Notes under the pieces: model-generated | Seen by the model: the letters and a program-made list of their open reading frames with translations, nothing else | Databases searched by the model: none | What the model was told of the DNA's origin: nothing | Source of the DNA: Roseiarcus sp963820775 | Lineage (GTDB): Bacteria > Pseudomonadota > Alphaproteobacteria > Rhizobiales > Beijerinckiaceae | Reading direction: 5' to 3' | Assembly (NCBI GenBank): GCA_963820775.1 | Contig: CAWGBF010000015.1 | Span: 496,001-560,000, forward strand | Length of the DNA stretch: 64,000 bases | Part shown: positions 8,721 through 17,874 of the stretch, piece by piece | Layout of the letters: each line of letters starts with the position of its first letter | Numbering within the stretch: the first letter of the stretch is position 1 | Translations under genes and position numbers: made by a program

Positions 8721-9086
8721 ATGCCGAGCCTTATTTCTGACTACATGCCGCTGGTCTTATTCGTCATTCTCGCCGCGCTCATCAGCGGCGCGCTGATGGT
8801 CGCTCCTTTTCTCGTCGCCTACAGGGCTCCGGATAGCGAGAAGCTTTCGCCCTACGAGTGCGGTTTTCCTCCGTTTGACGATGCTCGCATGCGCTTCGAC
8901 GCGCGCTTCTACCTCGTCTCGCTCCTTTTTATCATCTTCGATCTTGAGGTCGCGTTTCTGTTTCCCTGGGCGATCGTCTTCCACGATCTTGGCGCGCTGG
9001 GATTCTGGTCGATGATGATATTCCTCGCCGTGTTGACGATCGGATTCGTATACGAGTGGAACAAAGGAGCGCTGGAATGGGACTAA
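8721..9086 (+). CDS. nuoA: NADH-quinone oxidoreductase subunit A
   Basis: 121 residues, first gene of the complex I operon. A small inner-membrane subunit with three transmembrane helices (about residues 10-30, 65-88 and 90-112). The conserved loop SEKLSPYECGFPPFDDARMR contains the YECGF signature. It contributes to the membrane arm near the quinone site. Its 3' end overlaps nuoB by 10 bp. Confidence 0.97.
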   Translation: MPSLISDYMPLVLFVILAALISGALMVAPFLVAYRAPDSEKLSPYECGFPPFDDARMRFDARFYLVSLLFIIFDLEVAFLFPWAIVFHDLGALGFWSMMIFLAVLTIGFVYEWNKGALEWD

Positions 9087-9652
9087 GCTCCAGTCCGACG
9101 GTCGCGCTGGGCGCGACTGATCTTCTTGATCCGCTGACCGGCAAGCTGCTCCGGCCCGAGGATCGGTACTATGGCGCTATAAGCGACGAGCTCGCCGACA
9201 AGGGCTTTCTCGTCACCACAACCGATGACCTCATCCAATGGGCGCGCACCGGCTCGCTGATGTGGATGACCTTCGGGCTTGCCTGCTGCGCGGTCGAGAT
9301 GATGCAGGTCTCGATGCCGCGGTTCGATATCGAGCGCTTTGGCTTCGCGCCGCGCGCGAGCCCCCGCCAGTCGGACGTCATGATTGTCGCCGGAACGCTG
9401 ACCAACAAGATGGCTCCGGCGCTGCGCAAGGTCTACGACCAGATGCCAGAGCCGCGCTATGTCATCTCGATGGGCTCGTGCGCCAACGGCGGCGGCTACT
9501 ACCACTATTCCTATTCGGTCGTGCGCGGGTGCGACCGAATCGTCCCCGTCGATATCTACGTGCCGGGTTGTCCGCCCACCGCCGAGGCGCTGCTCTACGG
9601 GGTGCTGATGTTGCAGAAGAAAATCCGTCGGACTGGGACGATCGAACGCTGA
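9077..9652 (+). CDS. nuoB: NADH-quinone oxidoreductase subunit B
   Basis: 191 residues, carries iron-sulphur cluster N2, the direct electron donor to quinone. The ligands are visible in LACCAVEMM (tandem Cys), SMGSCANGGGYY and VPGCPPTAEALLYG. The ATG at 9077 follows AAAGGAG and gives MGLSSSPTVAL; an open frame runs 21 bp further up. The tandem-Cys motif and length match the family. Confidence 0.97.
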   Translation: MGLSSSPTVALGATDLLDPLTGKLLRPEDRYYGAISDELADKGFLVTTTDDLIQWARTGSLMWMTFGLACCAVEMMQVSMPRFDIERFGFAPRASPRQSDVMIVAGTLTNKMAPALRKVYDQMPEPRYVISMGSCANGGGYYHYSYSVVRGCDRIVPVDIYVPGCPPTAEALLYGVLMLQKKIRRTGTIER

Positions 9653-9685
9653 GCACACTCGGGAGCGAAGGCGAGTCTTAAGCGA

Positions 9686-10294
9686 ATGGACGACGAGCTT
9701 CAGACCATTGTGACGAAACTGACCGCCGCGGCCCCTGGCGCGGTGTTGGAATCCGCTTTCGCGTTTGGCGAGCTGACGCTCACTGTCGATCCCGCGCGTA
9801 TCGTTGAGACGCTCCAATTCCTTCGCGACGATCCTGCGTCTCAATTCGTCTCCATCATCGATATCTCGGGGGTCGACTATCCGCAGCGCGAGAAACGCTT
9901 CGACGTCGTCTACCATCTGCTCTCGCCGAAGCTGAACCGTCGGGTCCGGCTCAAAATCGAGATCGACGAGGATACGCCGGCCATGAGCGCGACCGCCGTC
10001 TATCTAGGCGCCGACTGGTTCGAGCGCGAGATTTACGACCTGTTCGGCGTGATATTCGATGGCCATCCGGATTTGCGCCGCATTCTGACCGACTACGGCT
10101 TCGATGGTCACCCGCTGCGCAAGGACTTCCCGATGACCGGGTTTGTTGAGGTGCGCTACGACGATGCGGAAAAGCGGGTGCGCTACGATCCGGTGCGGCT
10201 CAATCAGGAATTCCGCCAGTTCGATTTCCTGAGCCCGTGGGAGGGCCCTCCGTTGCCAGGGGATGAGAAGGCGAAAGGCGACGGTCGGGAATAG
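9686..10294 (+). CDS. nuoC: NADH-quinone oxidoreductase subunit C
   Basis: 202 residues, a peripheral-arm subunit that packs against NuoD and NuoB. The conserved core ADWFEREIYDLFGVIFDGHP followed by RRILTDYGFDGHPLRKDFP is the signature of the 30-kDa subunit. It is separate from NuoD, unlike the fused NuoCD of enterobacteria. Confidence 0.97.
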   Translation: MDDELQTIVTKLTAAAPGAVLESAFAFGELTLTVDPARIVETLQFLRDDPASQFVSIIDISGVDYPQREKRFDVVYHLLSPKLNRRVRLKIEIDEDTPAMSATAVYLGADWFEREIYDLFGVIFDGHPDLRRILTDYGFDGHPLRKDFPMTGFVEVRYDDAEKRVRYDPVRLNQEFRQFDFLSPWEGPPLPGDEKAKGDGRE

Positions 10295-10305
10295 GCAGTC
10301 GAGTC

Positions 10306-11496
10306 ATGAACGAGCAGAACCTACGCAACTTCTCGATTAACTTCGGGCCTCAGCATCCGGCGGCGCATGGCGTGCTGCGCCTCGTGCTCGAACTTGACGG
10401 CGAGGTGGTCGAGCGGGTCGACCCGCATATCGGCCTCCTGCATCGCGGCACCGAAAAACTCATGGAGGCGCGCACGTACCTGCAGAACGTGCCGTATCTG
10501 GATCGGCTCGACTATGTCGCGCCGATGAATCAGGAGCACGCTTATGCGCTGGCGGTCGAGCGGCTCCTCGGCATTTCGGTTCCTCGGCGTGGCCAACTCA
10601 TCCGAGTGCTTTATTGTGAGATCGGCCGTCTGTTGTCGCATTTGCTCCAGATCACAACGCAAGCGATGGACGTCGGCGCTCTGACGCCGCCGCTTTGGGG
10701 GTTCGAGGAGCGCGAGAAGCTGATGGTGTTCTACGAGCGCGCCAGTGGGTCGCGCATGCACGCGGCTTATTTCCGTCCGGGCGGCGTGCACCAGGATCTG
10801 CCGCGCAAACTTATCGATGACATTGAGGCCTTCTGTGATCCCTTTCTCCGGGTCTGCGACGACCTCGAGACCCTGCTCACTGGAAATCGAATCTTCAAGC
10901 AGCGCAACGTCGACATCGGCGTGGTCAAGCTGGCGGACGCCTGGGCTTGGGGCTTCTCGGGCGTCATGGTGCGAGGCTCCGGCGCGCCATGGGACCTGCG
11001 CAAGGCGCAGCCCTACGAATGCTACGAGGAAATGGATTTCGATATTCCCGTCGGCAAGAACGGCGACTGCTACGATCGCTACGTGATCCGCATGGAGGAG
11101 ATGCGCCAGTCGATAAAGATCATGCGGCAGTGTTGCGGGAAGCTGAACTCGGCCGGCGGCGAAGGGCCGGTGGTGACGGACGATGGCAAAATCGCGCCGC
11201 CCCGCCGCGCCGAGATGAAGCGCTCGATGGAGGCGCTGATCCACCATTTCAAGCTCTACACCGAGGGTTATAAGGTGCCGGCCGGTGAGGTTTACGCTGC
11301 GGTTGAAGCGCCCAAAGGCGAGTTCGGCGTTTATCTTGTGTCCGACGGCTCCAACAAGCCCTATCGCGTCAAACTTCGTGCCCCCGGTTTCGCGCATCTC
11401 CAGGCGATGGATTTTCTTTGCCGCAAGCACATGCTCGCCGACATCAGCGCGATCCTCGGCTCGCTCGATATCGTGTTCGGAGAGGTCGACCGGTGA
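10306..11496 (+). CDS. nuoD: NADH-quinone oxidoreductase subunit D
   Basis: 396 residues, the 49-kDa subunit that forms the quinone pocket with NuoB. The N-terminal FGPQHPAAHGVLRLVLELDG, GLLHRGTEKL and the C-terminal PGFAHLQAMDFL and DISAILGSLDIVFGEVDR blocks are intact. It starts 11 bp after nuoC; the unrelated long frame on the opposite strand is a shadow. Confidence 0.98.
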   Translation: MNEQNLRNFSINFGPQHPAAHGVLRLVLELDGEVVERVDPHIGLLHRGTEKLMEARTYLQNVPYLDRLDYVAPMNQEHAYALAVERLLGISVPRRGQLIRVLYCEIGRLLSHLLQITTQAMDVGALTPPLWGFEEREKLMVFYERASGSRMHAAYFRPGGVHQDLPRKLIDDIEAFCDPFLRVCDDLETLLTGNRIFKQRNVDIGVVKLADAWAWGFSGVMVRGSGAPWDLRKAQPYECYEEMDFDIPVGKNGDCYDRYVIRMEEMRQSIKIMRQCCGKLNSAGGEGPVVTDDGKIAPPRRAEMKRSMEALIHHFKLYTEGYKVPAGEVYAAVEAPKGEFGVYLVSDGSNKPYRVKLRAPGFAHLQAMDFLCRKHMLADISAILGSLDIVFGEVDR

Positions 11497-11552
11497 TCGA
11501 CCCACGGCGACCGCGTTTCAGTATGATTTCGCATTCGAGGAACTTTTGACCG

Positions 11553-12227
11553 ATGTCCGTTCGCCGTCTCGCTGACGAGCAGCCGAGCAGCTTCGAGTTC
11601 ACGCCGGAAAACAGGGCTTGGGCGGAGCGAGAGGCAGCCAAATATCCTCCCGGTCGGCAGGCGTCGGCCGTGCTGGCCCTGTTGTGGCGCGCCCAGAAGC
11701 AAAATGGCTATTGGTTGCCCCGCGCCGCTATCGAAACAGTCGCCGCGATGCTCGACATGCCAAACATCCGTGTGCTTGAGGTCGCCACTTTCTACACGAT
11801 GTTCAATTTGGCGCCGGTGGGGCGTCACTACGTGCAAGTCTGTGGCACGACGCCATGTATGCTGGCTGGCTCGGACGACATCAGAGCTGTCTGTCGCAGA
11901 CGCATCGGCGAGCCGGGCCATGTGACCCCGGACGGCGTATTTTCGTGGATCGAGGTCGAATGCCTTGGCGCCTGTTGCAACGCGCCGATGGTCCAGATCA
12001 ATGACGACTATTACGAGGACCTGACGCCGGCGAGTTTTGCTAAGCTTCTCGACGATCTCGCGACGGGGCGCGCGGTCAAAGCCGGTTCGCAGATCGGGCG
12101 CGTCTCGTCTGAGCCGGTTGGCGGCTTAACCGCATTGACGACGCTATACGGCGCCGATGGGAGGGGTGCACTGAATGAGTCCGCCCCGGCGAACGATCGG
12201 TCGGCGACCGAGCGGATCGGGAACTGA
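11553..12227 (+). CDS. nuoE: NADH-quinone oxidoreductase subunit E
   Basis: 224 residues, the 24-kDa thioredoxin-fold subunit of the NADH-oxidising module. The [2Fe-2S] cluster N1a ligands are in VCGTTPCMLAG and VECLGACCNAP. After the cluster domain there is a poorly conserved tail of about 45 residues, common in alphaproteobacterial NuoE. It lies 3 bp before nuoF. Confidence 0.96.
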   Translation: MSVRRLADEQPSSFEFTPENRAWAEREAAKYPPGRQASAVLALLWRAQKQNGYWLPRAAIETVAAMLDMPNIRVLEVATFYTMFNLAPVGRHYVQVCGTTPCMLAGSDDIRAVCRRRIGEPGHVTPDGVFSWIEVECLGACCNAPMVQINDDYYEDLTPASFAKLLDDLATGRAVKAGSQIGRVSSEPVGGLTALTTLYGADGRGALNESAPANDRSATERIGN

Positions 12228-12230
12228 GCG

Positions 12231-13536
12231 ATGCTGGAAGACAAAGACCGCATCTTCACCAATCTCTATGGGCTCGGCGACCGCGGGCTGAACGGCGCGC
12301 GGGCCCGCGGCAATTGGGACGGGACCAAGGCGATCATCGACAAGGGGCGCGACTGGATCATCGCCGAGATGAAAGCCTCCGGCCTGCGCGGTCGCGGGGG
12401 AGCGGGATTCCCGACTGGCCTCAAATGGTCGTTCATGCCCAAGACCGTCGATCCCAAGCGTCCGCACTACCTCGTTATCAACGCCGACGAATCGGAGCCG
12501 GGGACCTGCAAGGACCGCGAGATCATGCGGAACGATCCGCACACCCTCGTCGAAGGCGCATTGCTCGCCTCATTCGCCATGGGCGCGCACGCGGCCTACA
12601 TTTACGTCCGCGGCGAATTCATCAAAGAGCGCGCAAATCTTGAGACCGCAGTCGAGGAAGCCTACGAGGCCAAACTCATCGGCAACGACAATATTCACGG
12701 CTGGCCATTTGATCTCTACGTCCATCATGGCGCGGGGGCGTATATCTGCGGCGAAGAAACTGCGATGCTCGAATCGCTTGAGGGTAAGAAGGGCATGCCG
12801 CGCATGAAGCCGCCCTTTCCCGCCGGGATGGGGCTCTACGGTTCCCCCACCACGGTCAACAACGTCGAGTTCGATCGCCGTCGCACCGACGATTTTGCGG
12901 CGCGGCGCATCGTGGTTTACGAGTTTCGGCGCCCCCAACAATTTCGGCACCAAGGTCTTCAGTGTCTCAGGTCACGTCAACAAGCCGTGCAACGTCGAAG
13001 AGGCGATGTCGATCCCGTTCCGCGAATTGATTGACAAACACTGCGGAGGCGTACGCGGCGGCTGGGACAATCTGCTCGCAGTCATTCCCGGCGGAGCGTC
13101 GGTGCGACTGGTTCCCGCCGCCCAGATCATCGACAGTCCGATGGACTTCGACTCACTCGCCAAGCTCAAGTCTGGCCTTGGCACGGCGGCGGCGATTGTG
13201 ATGGACAAGTCGACCGACGTCATCCGCGCGATTGCCCGCTTGTCGTATTTTTACAAGCACGAAAGCTGCGGCCAGTGCACGCCCTGTCGCGAAGGGGCCG
13301 GGTGGATGTGGCGCGTCATGGAGCGCATGGTTGAAGGTCGCGCGCAAAAACGCGAGATCGACATGCTGCTCGATGTCACCAAGCAGGTCGAAGGACATAC
13401 GATCTGCGCGCTCGGCGACGCGGCCGCGTGGCCGATTCAGGGGCTCATCGCCCATTTCCGACCCGAGATCGAGCGGCGCATCGACCAGTATGCTGCCAAT
13501 CCGCACAGCGAGCCCGTGCTCGCGGCGGCGGAGTGA
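12231..13536 (+). CDS. nuoF: NADH-quinone oxidoreductase subunit F, split by a one-base frameshift
   Basis: NuoF binds NADH, FMN and cluster N3. The first frame carries GRGGAGFPTGLKW (FMN), the NADH-binding GAGAYICGEETAMLESLEG and LYGSPTTVNNVE, then loses homology. The second frame resumes at once with SIAVAPTILRRGASWFTSFG and carries the cluster motif SCGQCTPCREG and CALGDAAAWP. Deleting one T of the TT at 12870-12871 restores a single protein of about 434 residues, the usual length. Read as it stands, the first frame would end at 13034. All other nuo genes are intact, so a sequencing error is the simplest explanation. A Ser replaces the usual Cys in LYGCPTTVNN. Confidence 0.93.
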
Positions 13537-13540
13537 GGCC

Positions 13541-14008
13541 GTGACAAGCCATATCGCCCAGCTCAACATCGGCCGGTTCCGTTATCCGACGGACGATCCG
13601 CGCATGGCGGGTTTTATGAAGAACCTCGATCGCATCAACGCCCTTGCGGAGCGCAGCGACGGATTCGTGTGGCGCCTCAAGGACGACAGCAACAATGCAA
13701 CCGCCATCCGTCCGGCGAGCGACCCGACCATGGCTGTCAACCTGTCGGTGTGGGAGAGCGTCGAAGCGCTGGAGCGCTTTGTCTGGGCGACGGTCCACAA
13801 GCAGTTCTACAACCGCAAGGGCGAATGGTTTGAAAAGCTTGGGTCGCCGCATTTTGTCATGTGGTCGATACCGGCCGGGTATATTCCGGACCTGGAAGAG
13901 GCGACGGCGCGGCTCGAGCATCTAACGCGGAACGGTGACACCGAGTTCGCCTTCGGCTGGGGCCGTCTGGCGCATATCAAGCTGTGGATGAGGCAGAAAT
14001 GCGCCTAA
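13541..14008 (+). CDS. DUF3291 domain protein inside the complex I operon
   Basis: 155 residues from a GTG at 13541, four bases after the nuoF stop. The sequence HIAQLNIGRFRYPTDDPRM, then NLSVWESVEALERFVWATVH, NRKGEWFEKL and FVMWSIPAGYIPDLEEA, matches the DUF3291 family, a small cytoplasmic dimeric alpha-beta barrel type of unknown function. No signal or transmembrane segment. It is not a complex I subunit; its placement between nuoF and nuoG means it is transcribed with the complex, so a link to assembly or to respiration is possible but not shown. Confidence 0.8.
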   Translation: MTSHIAQLNIGRFRYPTDDPRMAGFMKNLDRINALAERSDGFVWRLKDDSNNATAIRPASDPTMAVNLSVWESVEALERFVWATVHKQFYNRKGEWFEKLGSPHFVMWSIPAGYIPDLEEATARLEHLTRNGDTEFAFGWGRLAHIKLWMRQKCA

Positions 14009-14115
14009 GAGCGAGCGACGGAGTCCATTTCCCCGGGGCGCAGATCGTGTTCCCGAATCTGGAAGAGATGATCATTGACCGCATGTTGGCCTTCCGTGGG
14101 GTGATCAGCGCGTGA
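13999..14115 (+). CDS. possible 38-residue ORF coupled to nuoG
   Basis: An ATG at 13999 opens a 38-residue frame that overlaps the end of the DUF3291 gene and ends at TGA 14113-14115, sharing the GTGA with the nuoG start. The product (MRLRASDGVHFPGAQ, then IVFPNLEEMIIDRMLAF) is balanced in composition and not repetitive. It could be a small translated leader, a relic of a longer gene, or chance. No family recognised. Confidence 0.3.
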   Translation: MRLRASDGVHFPGAQIVFPNLEEMIIDRMLAFRGVISA

Positions 14116-16175
14116 GCAAGATCATCATCGACGGCAAGGAAGTCGACGTTCCGGGCGAGTATACGCTTCTTCAGGCTTGTGAGGCGGCTGGTGCCGAAAT
14201 TCCACGCTTCTGCTTCCACGAGCGGCTGTCGATCGCCGGCAACTGTCGGATGTGCCTCGTCGAAGTGAAAGGCGGACCGCCCAAGCCGACCGCCTCTTGC
14301 GCCATTGGGGTCAAAGATCTGCGGCCGGGCCCGAACGGCGAGCCGCCGGTCGTCATGACCAACTCGCCAATGGCCCGCAAGGCGCGAAAGGGCGTAATGG
14401 AGTTCCTGCTCATCAATCATCCGCTTGACTGCCCGATCTGCGACCAGGGCGGCGAATGCGATCTGCAGGACCAGGCGATGGCCTACGGCGCTGACTCCTC
14501 TCGCTTCGCCGAGAACAAGCGCGCCGTCGAGGACAAATATATCGGCGCGCTGGTCAAGACCTCGATGAACCGTTGCATTCAATGCACCCGGTGCGTGCGT
14601 TTCGTAACCGAAGTGGCGGGCGTTCCGGAGCTTGGCGCGATCGGCCGCGGTGAGGACATGGAGATCACCTCCTATCTTCAAGAAGCGCTGAGCTCGGAAC
14701 TGCAGGGAAACGTGGTCGACCTCTGTCCGGTTGGCGCTTTGACCTCGAAGCCGACCGCGTTCCACACCCGTCCGTGGGAGTACGCCAAGACCGAATCGAT
14801 TGACGTTATGGACGCGCTTGGCTCAGCGATCCGGGTGGATTCGCGCGGCCGCGAGGTCGTGCGCATCCTGCCTCGGGTCAACGATGCGATTAACGAGGAA
14901 TGGATTTCTGACAAGACGCGGCACATAGTCGACGGCTTGAAGACGCAGCGGCTCGATCGTCCGTATGTGCGGGTCGAGGGCCGACTCCGGCCCGCAAGCT
15001 GGGCGGAGGCTTTCGCCGCGATCGCCAGCAAGGTTGCCGCCGCTGCTCCCTCTCGGATTGGGGCAATCGTTGGCGACTTGGCGACGGTCGAAGAAATGCT
15101 CGCGCTCAAGTCGCTTGTCGCCAAGCTCGGTTCCGCCAACATCGATTGCCGTCAGGACGGCTCGAAACTGCATCCCAAATTTGGCCGCGCGTCCTATCTT
15201 TTCAATTCGACCATTGCCGGCATCGACCAGGCTGACGCGATTCTTATCGTCGGCTCGAACCCACGCCATGAGGCGTCGGTCCTCAACGCGCGTATCCGCA
15301 AGCGGTGGCTCAAAGCCGGCGTGCCAATAGGCGTCATCGGCTCTAGGGCTGACCTCACCTACAGGCACGAGCACCTGGGCGCGGGCCCGGAAGCGCTCGC
15401 GCAGGCCTGGGACAAGCCACCGGAGGGCGTGACTAAGCCAATGATGATCGTTGGCCAGAGCGCTTTCGCCAGGTCCGATGGCGTCGCCGTACTGGCGAGC
15501 CTCGCCAAGGTCGCCCTCGCCTCCGGCGTCGTGACGGACGGGTGGAACGGGTTCAATGTGCTGCACGGCGCAGCATCCCGCGTCGGCGGGCTTGATCTCG
15601 GCCTCGTGCCCGGCGAAGGGGGACTCGGCGCGTCAGCGATGGCGAAGGCGAATGCGCTCGACGTGCTCTTTAACCTCGGCGCGGACGAGATTGACATTGA
15701 GCCGGGCGCGTTCGTGGTCTATATCGGCACACATGGCGACCGCGGGGCCCATCGTGCGGATGTCATCCTACCAGGCGCGGCCTACACCGAAAAAACCGGA
15801 ATCTATGTCAATACTGAAGGGCGGCCCCAGTTCGCTGAGCGCGCCGTTTTCCCGCCCGGGGACGCGCGCGAGGATTGGTCGATCCTGCGCGCGCTGTCGG
15901 ACCCGCTCGGCGCCAAGCTGCCGTTCGATTCACTCACCCAACTCCGGGCGGCGCTCGGGGTCGCCTATCCCTACCTAATACGCTTTGACGGCGTCGCGCC
16001 GGCCGACGCGGCTGTCTTTCGCTCGATCGCCGAGCTCGGCGGGTCGGTCGACAAGGCGCCGTTCGCCCCGGCAGTCTCTGACTTCTATTTCACCAATCCG
16101 ATCGCGCGCGCCTCTCGCGTCATGGCCGAATGTTCGGCTCTGGCGCGTGGCGTTCAGCGCGAGGCGGCGGAATAG
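14112..16175 (+). CDS. nuoG: NADH-quinone oxidoreductase subunit G
   Basis: 687 residues, the largest peripheral subunit, with several iron-sulphur clusters. The N-terminal ferredoxin-like domain has CFHERLSIAGNCRMCLVE, followed by HPLDCPICDQGGECDLQ (with the His ligand) and the CIQCTRCVRF motif; the rest is a degenerate molybdopterin-type fold. The start is GTG at 14112 giving MSKIIIDGKEVDVPGEYTLL. Length is normal for alphaproteobacteria. Confidence 0.97.
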   Translation: MSKIIIDGKEVDVPGEYTLLQACEAAGAEIPRFCFHERLSIAGNCRMCLVEVKGGPPKPTASCAIGVKDLRPGPNGEPPVVMTNSPMARKARKGVMEFLLINHPLDCPICDQGGECDLQDQAMAYGADSSRFAENKRAVEDKYIGALVKTSMNRCIQCTRCVRFVTEVAGVPELGAIGRGEDMEITSYLQEALSSELQGNVVDLCPVGALTSKPTAFHTRPWEYAKTESIDVMDALGSAIRVDSRGREVVRILPRVNDAINEEWISDKTRHIVDGLKTQRLDRPYVRVEGRLRPASWAEAFAAIASKVAAAAPSRIGAIVGDLATVEEMLALKSLVAKLGSANIDCRQDGSKLHPKFGRASYLFNSTIAGIDQADAILIVGSNPRHEASVLNARIRKRWLKAGVPIGVIGSRADLTYRHEHLGAGPEALAQAWDKPPEGVTKPMMIVGQSAFARSDGVAVLASLAKVALASGVVTDGWNGFNVLHGAASRVGGLDLGLVPGEGGLGASAMAKANALDVLFNLGADEIDIEPGAFVVYIGTHGDRGAHRADVILPGAAYTEKTGIYVNTEGRPQFAERAVFPPGDAREDWSILRALSDPLGAKLPFDSLTQLRAALGVAYPYLIRFDGVAPADAAVFRSIAELGGSVDKAPFAPAVSDFYFTNPIARASRVMAECSALARGVQREAAE

Positions 16176-16187
16176 GGCGATTCCTCG

Positions 16188-17363
16188 ATGACCAGCGCGA
16201 CGCCCTCCCACACCGCTTCGCCGCCATGGGGCGCGATCCTCGGCGCGGCCGCGGTCATCATTATCGTAATCATCGCTGGCCTGTGGCTTCTGATTAGCAG
16301 CGGAGCCATGTCCGCGCTCGGCGCGTGGATGCACGAGAGCGACACCGGCTCATTGTTGCGGCATGTGCTGGAGAGCCTGCTGCTTCTGGTGTGCCTTCTT
16401 CTCTCCACCGCGGCGCTCATTTATATCGAGCGCAAGATTTGGGGCGCCGTGCAACTGAGACGCGGCCCCAACGTGGTCGGACCGTGGGGCATCCTTCAGC
16501 CCTTCGCGGACTTCTTCAAGTTCATCCTGAAGGAGCCCATCATTCCCGCGGGCGCCAACAAGGGCGTATTTGTGCTTGCGCCGCTGGTTTCGGTGGTGCT
16601 GGCGATGTCCGCCTGGGCGGTTATTCCAGTAGCTGACGGTTGGTCGATCAGCGACATCAACGTTGGCCTACTGTATCTCTTCGCCGTTTCCTCGTTAGGC
16701 GTGTATGGCGTCATCATGGCGGGGTGGGCGTCCAATTCGAAATATGCGCTGCTCTCGGCGCTACGCGCAGCCGCTCAGATGGTGTCCTACGAGGTGTCGA
16801 TCGGCTTCGTCATCGTGACGGTGGTGCTGTGCGCCGGGTCGACCAACCTTTCCGACATCGTACGCGCGCAGGACAGCCGATTTGGCTTCCTCGGTTGGTA
16901 CTGGTTGCCGCTCTTGCCGATGTTCATCATCTTCTTTGTGTCCGCGCTCGCCGAAACGAATCGGCCGCCGTTCGACTTGACAGAGGCGGAATCGGAGCTC
17001 GTCGCGGGCTATTCGGTCGAGTATTCCGCGTCGTTGTTTCTGTTGCAGTTCCTGACCGAACTCGTCGCGGTCCTGACGATGTCCGCTTTGACGGCGACTT
17101 TGTTCCTCGGCGGTTGGCTGTCGCCGCTGCCGTTTCCGCCCTTCACCTGGGTGCCGGGCCTCATCTGGTTCCTTATCAAGGGGTGGTCGGTGGTGTTTAT
17201 GTTCTCGATGGTGAAGGCGTTCGTGCCGCGCTATCGTTACGATCAATTGATGCGGCTCGGCTGGAAGGTGTTCCTGCCGATCTCGCTGGTGATGGTGGTG
17301 CTCGTGGCCGGGGTGCTCGAATTTACCGGTCTCGGGGCCAACCCCTCGGGCCCATTGCACTGA
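16188..17363 (+). CDS. nuoH: NADH-quinone oxidoreductase subunit H
   Basis: 391 residues, the membrane subunit at the foot of the quinone channel, with eight or nine helices. IYIERKIWGAVQLRRGPNVV, GPWGILQPFADFFKF and the charged loop ALAETNRPPFDLTEAESELV are diagnostic. The protein is about 45 residues longer at the N-terminus than typical NuoH: an extra hydrophobic segment (AAAVIIIVIIAGLWLL) precedes the usual first helix. An internal ATG at 16308 would give a near-standard length, so the start is not certain. Confidence 0.95.
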   Translation: MTSATPSHTASPPWGAILGAAAVIIIVIIAGLWLLISSGAMSALGAWMHESDTGSLLRHVLESLLLLVCLLLSTAALIYIERKIWGAVQLRRGPNVVGPWGILQPFADFFKFILKEPIIPAGANKGVFVLAPLVSVVLAMSAWAVIPVADGWSISDINVGLLYLFAVSSLGVYGVIMAGWASNSKYALLSALRAAAQMVSYEVSIGFVIVTVVLCAGSTNLSDIVRAQDSRFGFLGWYWLPLLPMFIIFFVSALAETNRPPFDLTEAESELVAGYSVEYSASLFLLQFLTELVAVLTMSALTATLFLGGWLSPLPFPPFTWVPGLIWFLIKGWSVVFMFSMVKAFVPRYRYDQLMRLGWKVFLPISLVMVVLVAGVLEFTGLGANPSGPLH

Positions 17364-17379
17364 GGGGAGGAGGAAGCCA

Positions 17380-17874
17380 ATGGCTCTAAGGCTCGCTCAG
17401 TCCGCGCGTTCGTTGTTCCTGGGCGAATTCCTGGCCGCGCTCGCGCTGTCGATTCGCTACATCTTCAAGCCGAAAGCGACGCTGAATTATCCGCACGAGA
17501 AGTCGCCGTTGAGCCCTCGCTTCCGTGGAGAGCATGCGCTGCGTCGCTATCCGAACGGTGAGGAGCGATGCATCGCCTGCAAGCTGTGCGAGGCGATTTG
17601 TCCGGCTCAGGCGATCACGATCGAGGCGGGGCCCCGCCGCAACGACGGCACGCGCCGCACGACGCGCTACGACATCGATATGGTCAAGTGCATCTACTGT
17701 GGCATGTGCCAGGAAGCCTGTCCGGTCGACGCGATCGTCGAAGGGCCGAACTTCGAATTCGCGACCGAGACGCGGGAAGAGCTCTACTACGACAAGCAAC
17801 GATTGTTGGCCAACGGCGATCGCTGGGAGCGGGAGTTGGCGCGCAACATCGCGCTCGACGCCCCGTATCGATAG
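17380..17874 (+). CDS. nuoI: NADH-quinone oxidoreductase subunit I
   Basis: 164 residues, a ferredoxin-like subunit carrying clusters N6a and N6b that wires NADH electrons to N2. Two four-Cys motifs are present: CIACKLCEAICPAQAI and CIYCGMCQEACPVDAI. The amphipathic N-terminal helix lies on the membrane. The start follows GGGGAGGAGG. Confidence 0.97.
   Translation: MALRLAQSARSLFLGEFLAALALSIRYIFKPKATLNYPHEKSPLSPRFRGEHALRRYPNGEERCIACKLCEAICPAQAITIEAGPRRNDGTRRTTRYDIDMVKCIYCGMCQEACPVDAIVEGPNFEFATETREELYYDKQRLLANGDRWERELARNIALDAPYR

Noticed and set aside
10321..11505. 394-residue open frame on the minus strand across nuoD
   Set aside because: It mirrors nuoD exactly, has no family-like motifs and arises from GC-rich codon use on the other strand.
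12866..12876. Programmed ribosomal frameshift in nuoF
   Set aside because: No slippery heptamer or downstream structure is evident, and similar one-base breaks occur in unrelated genes.
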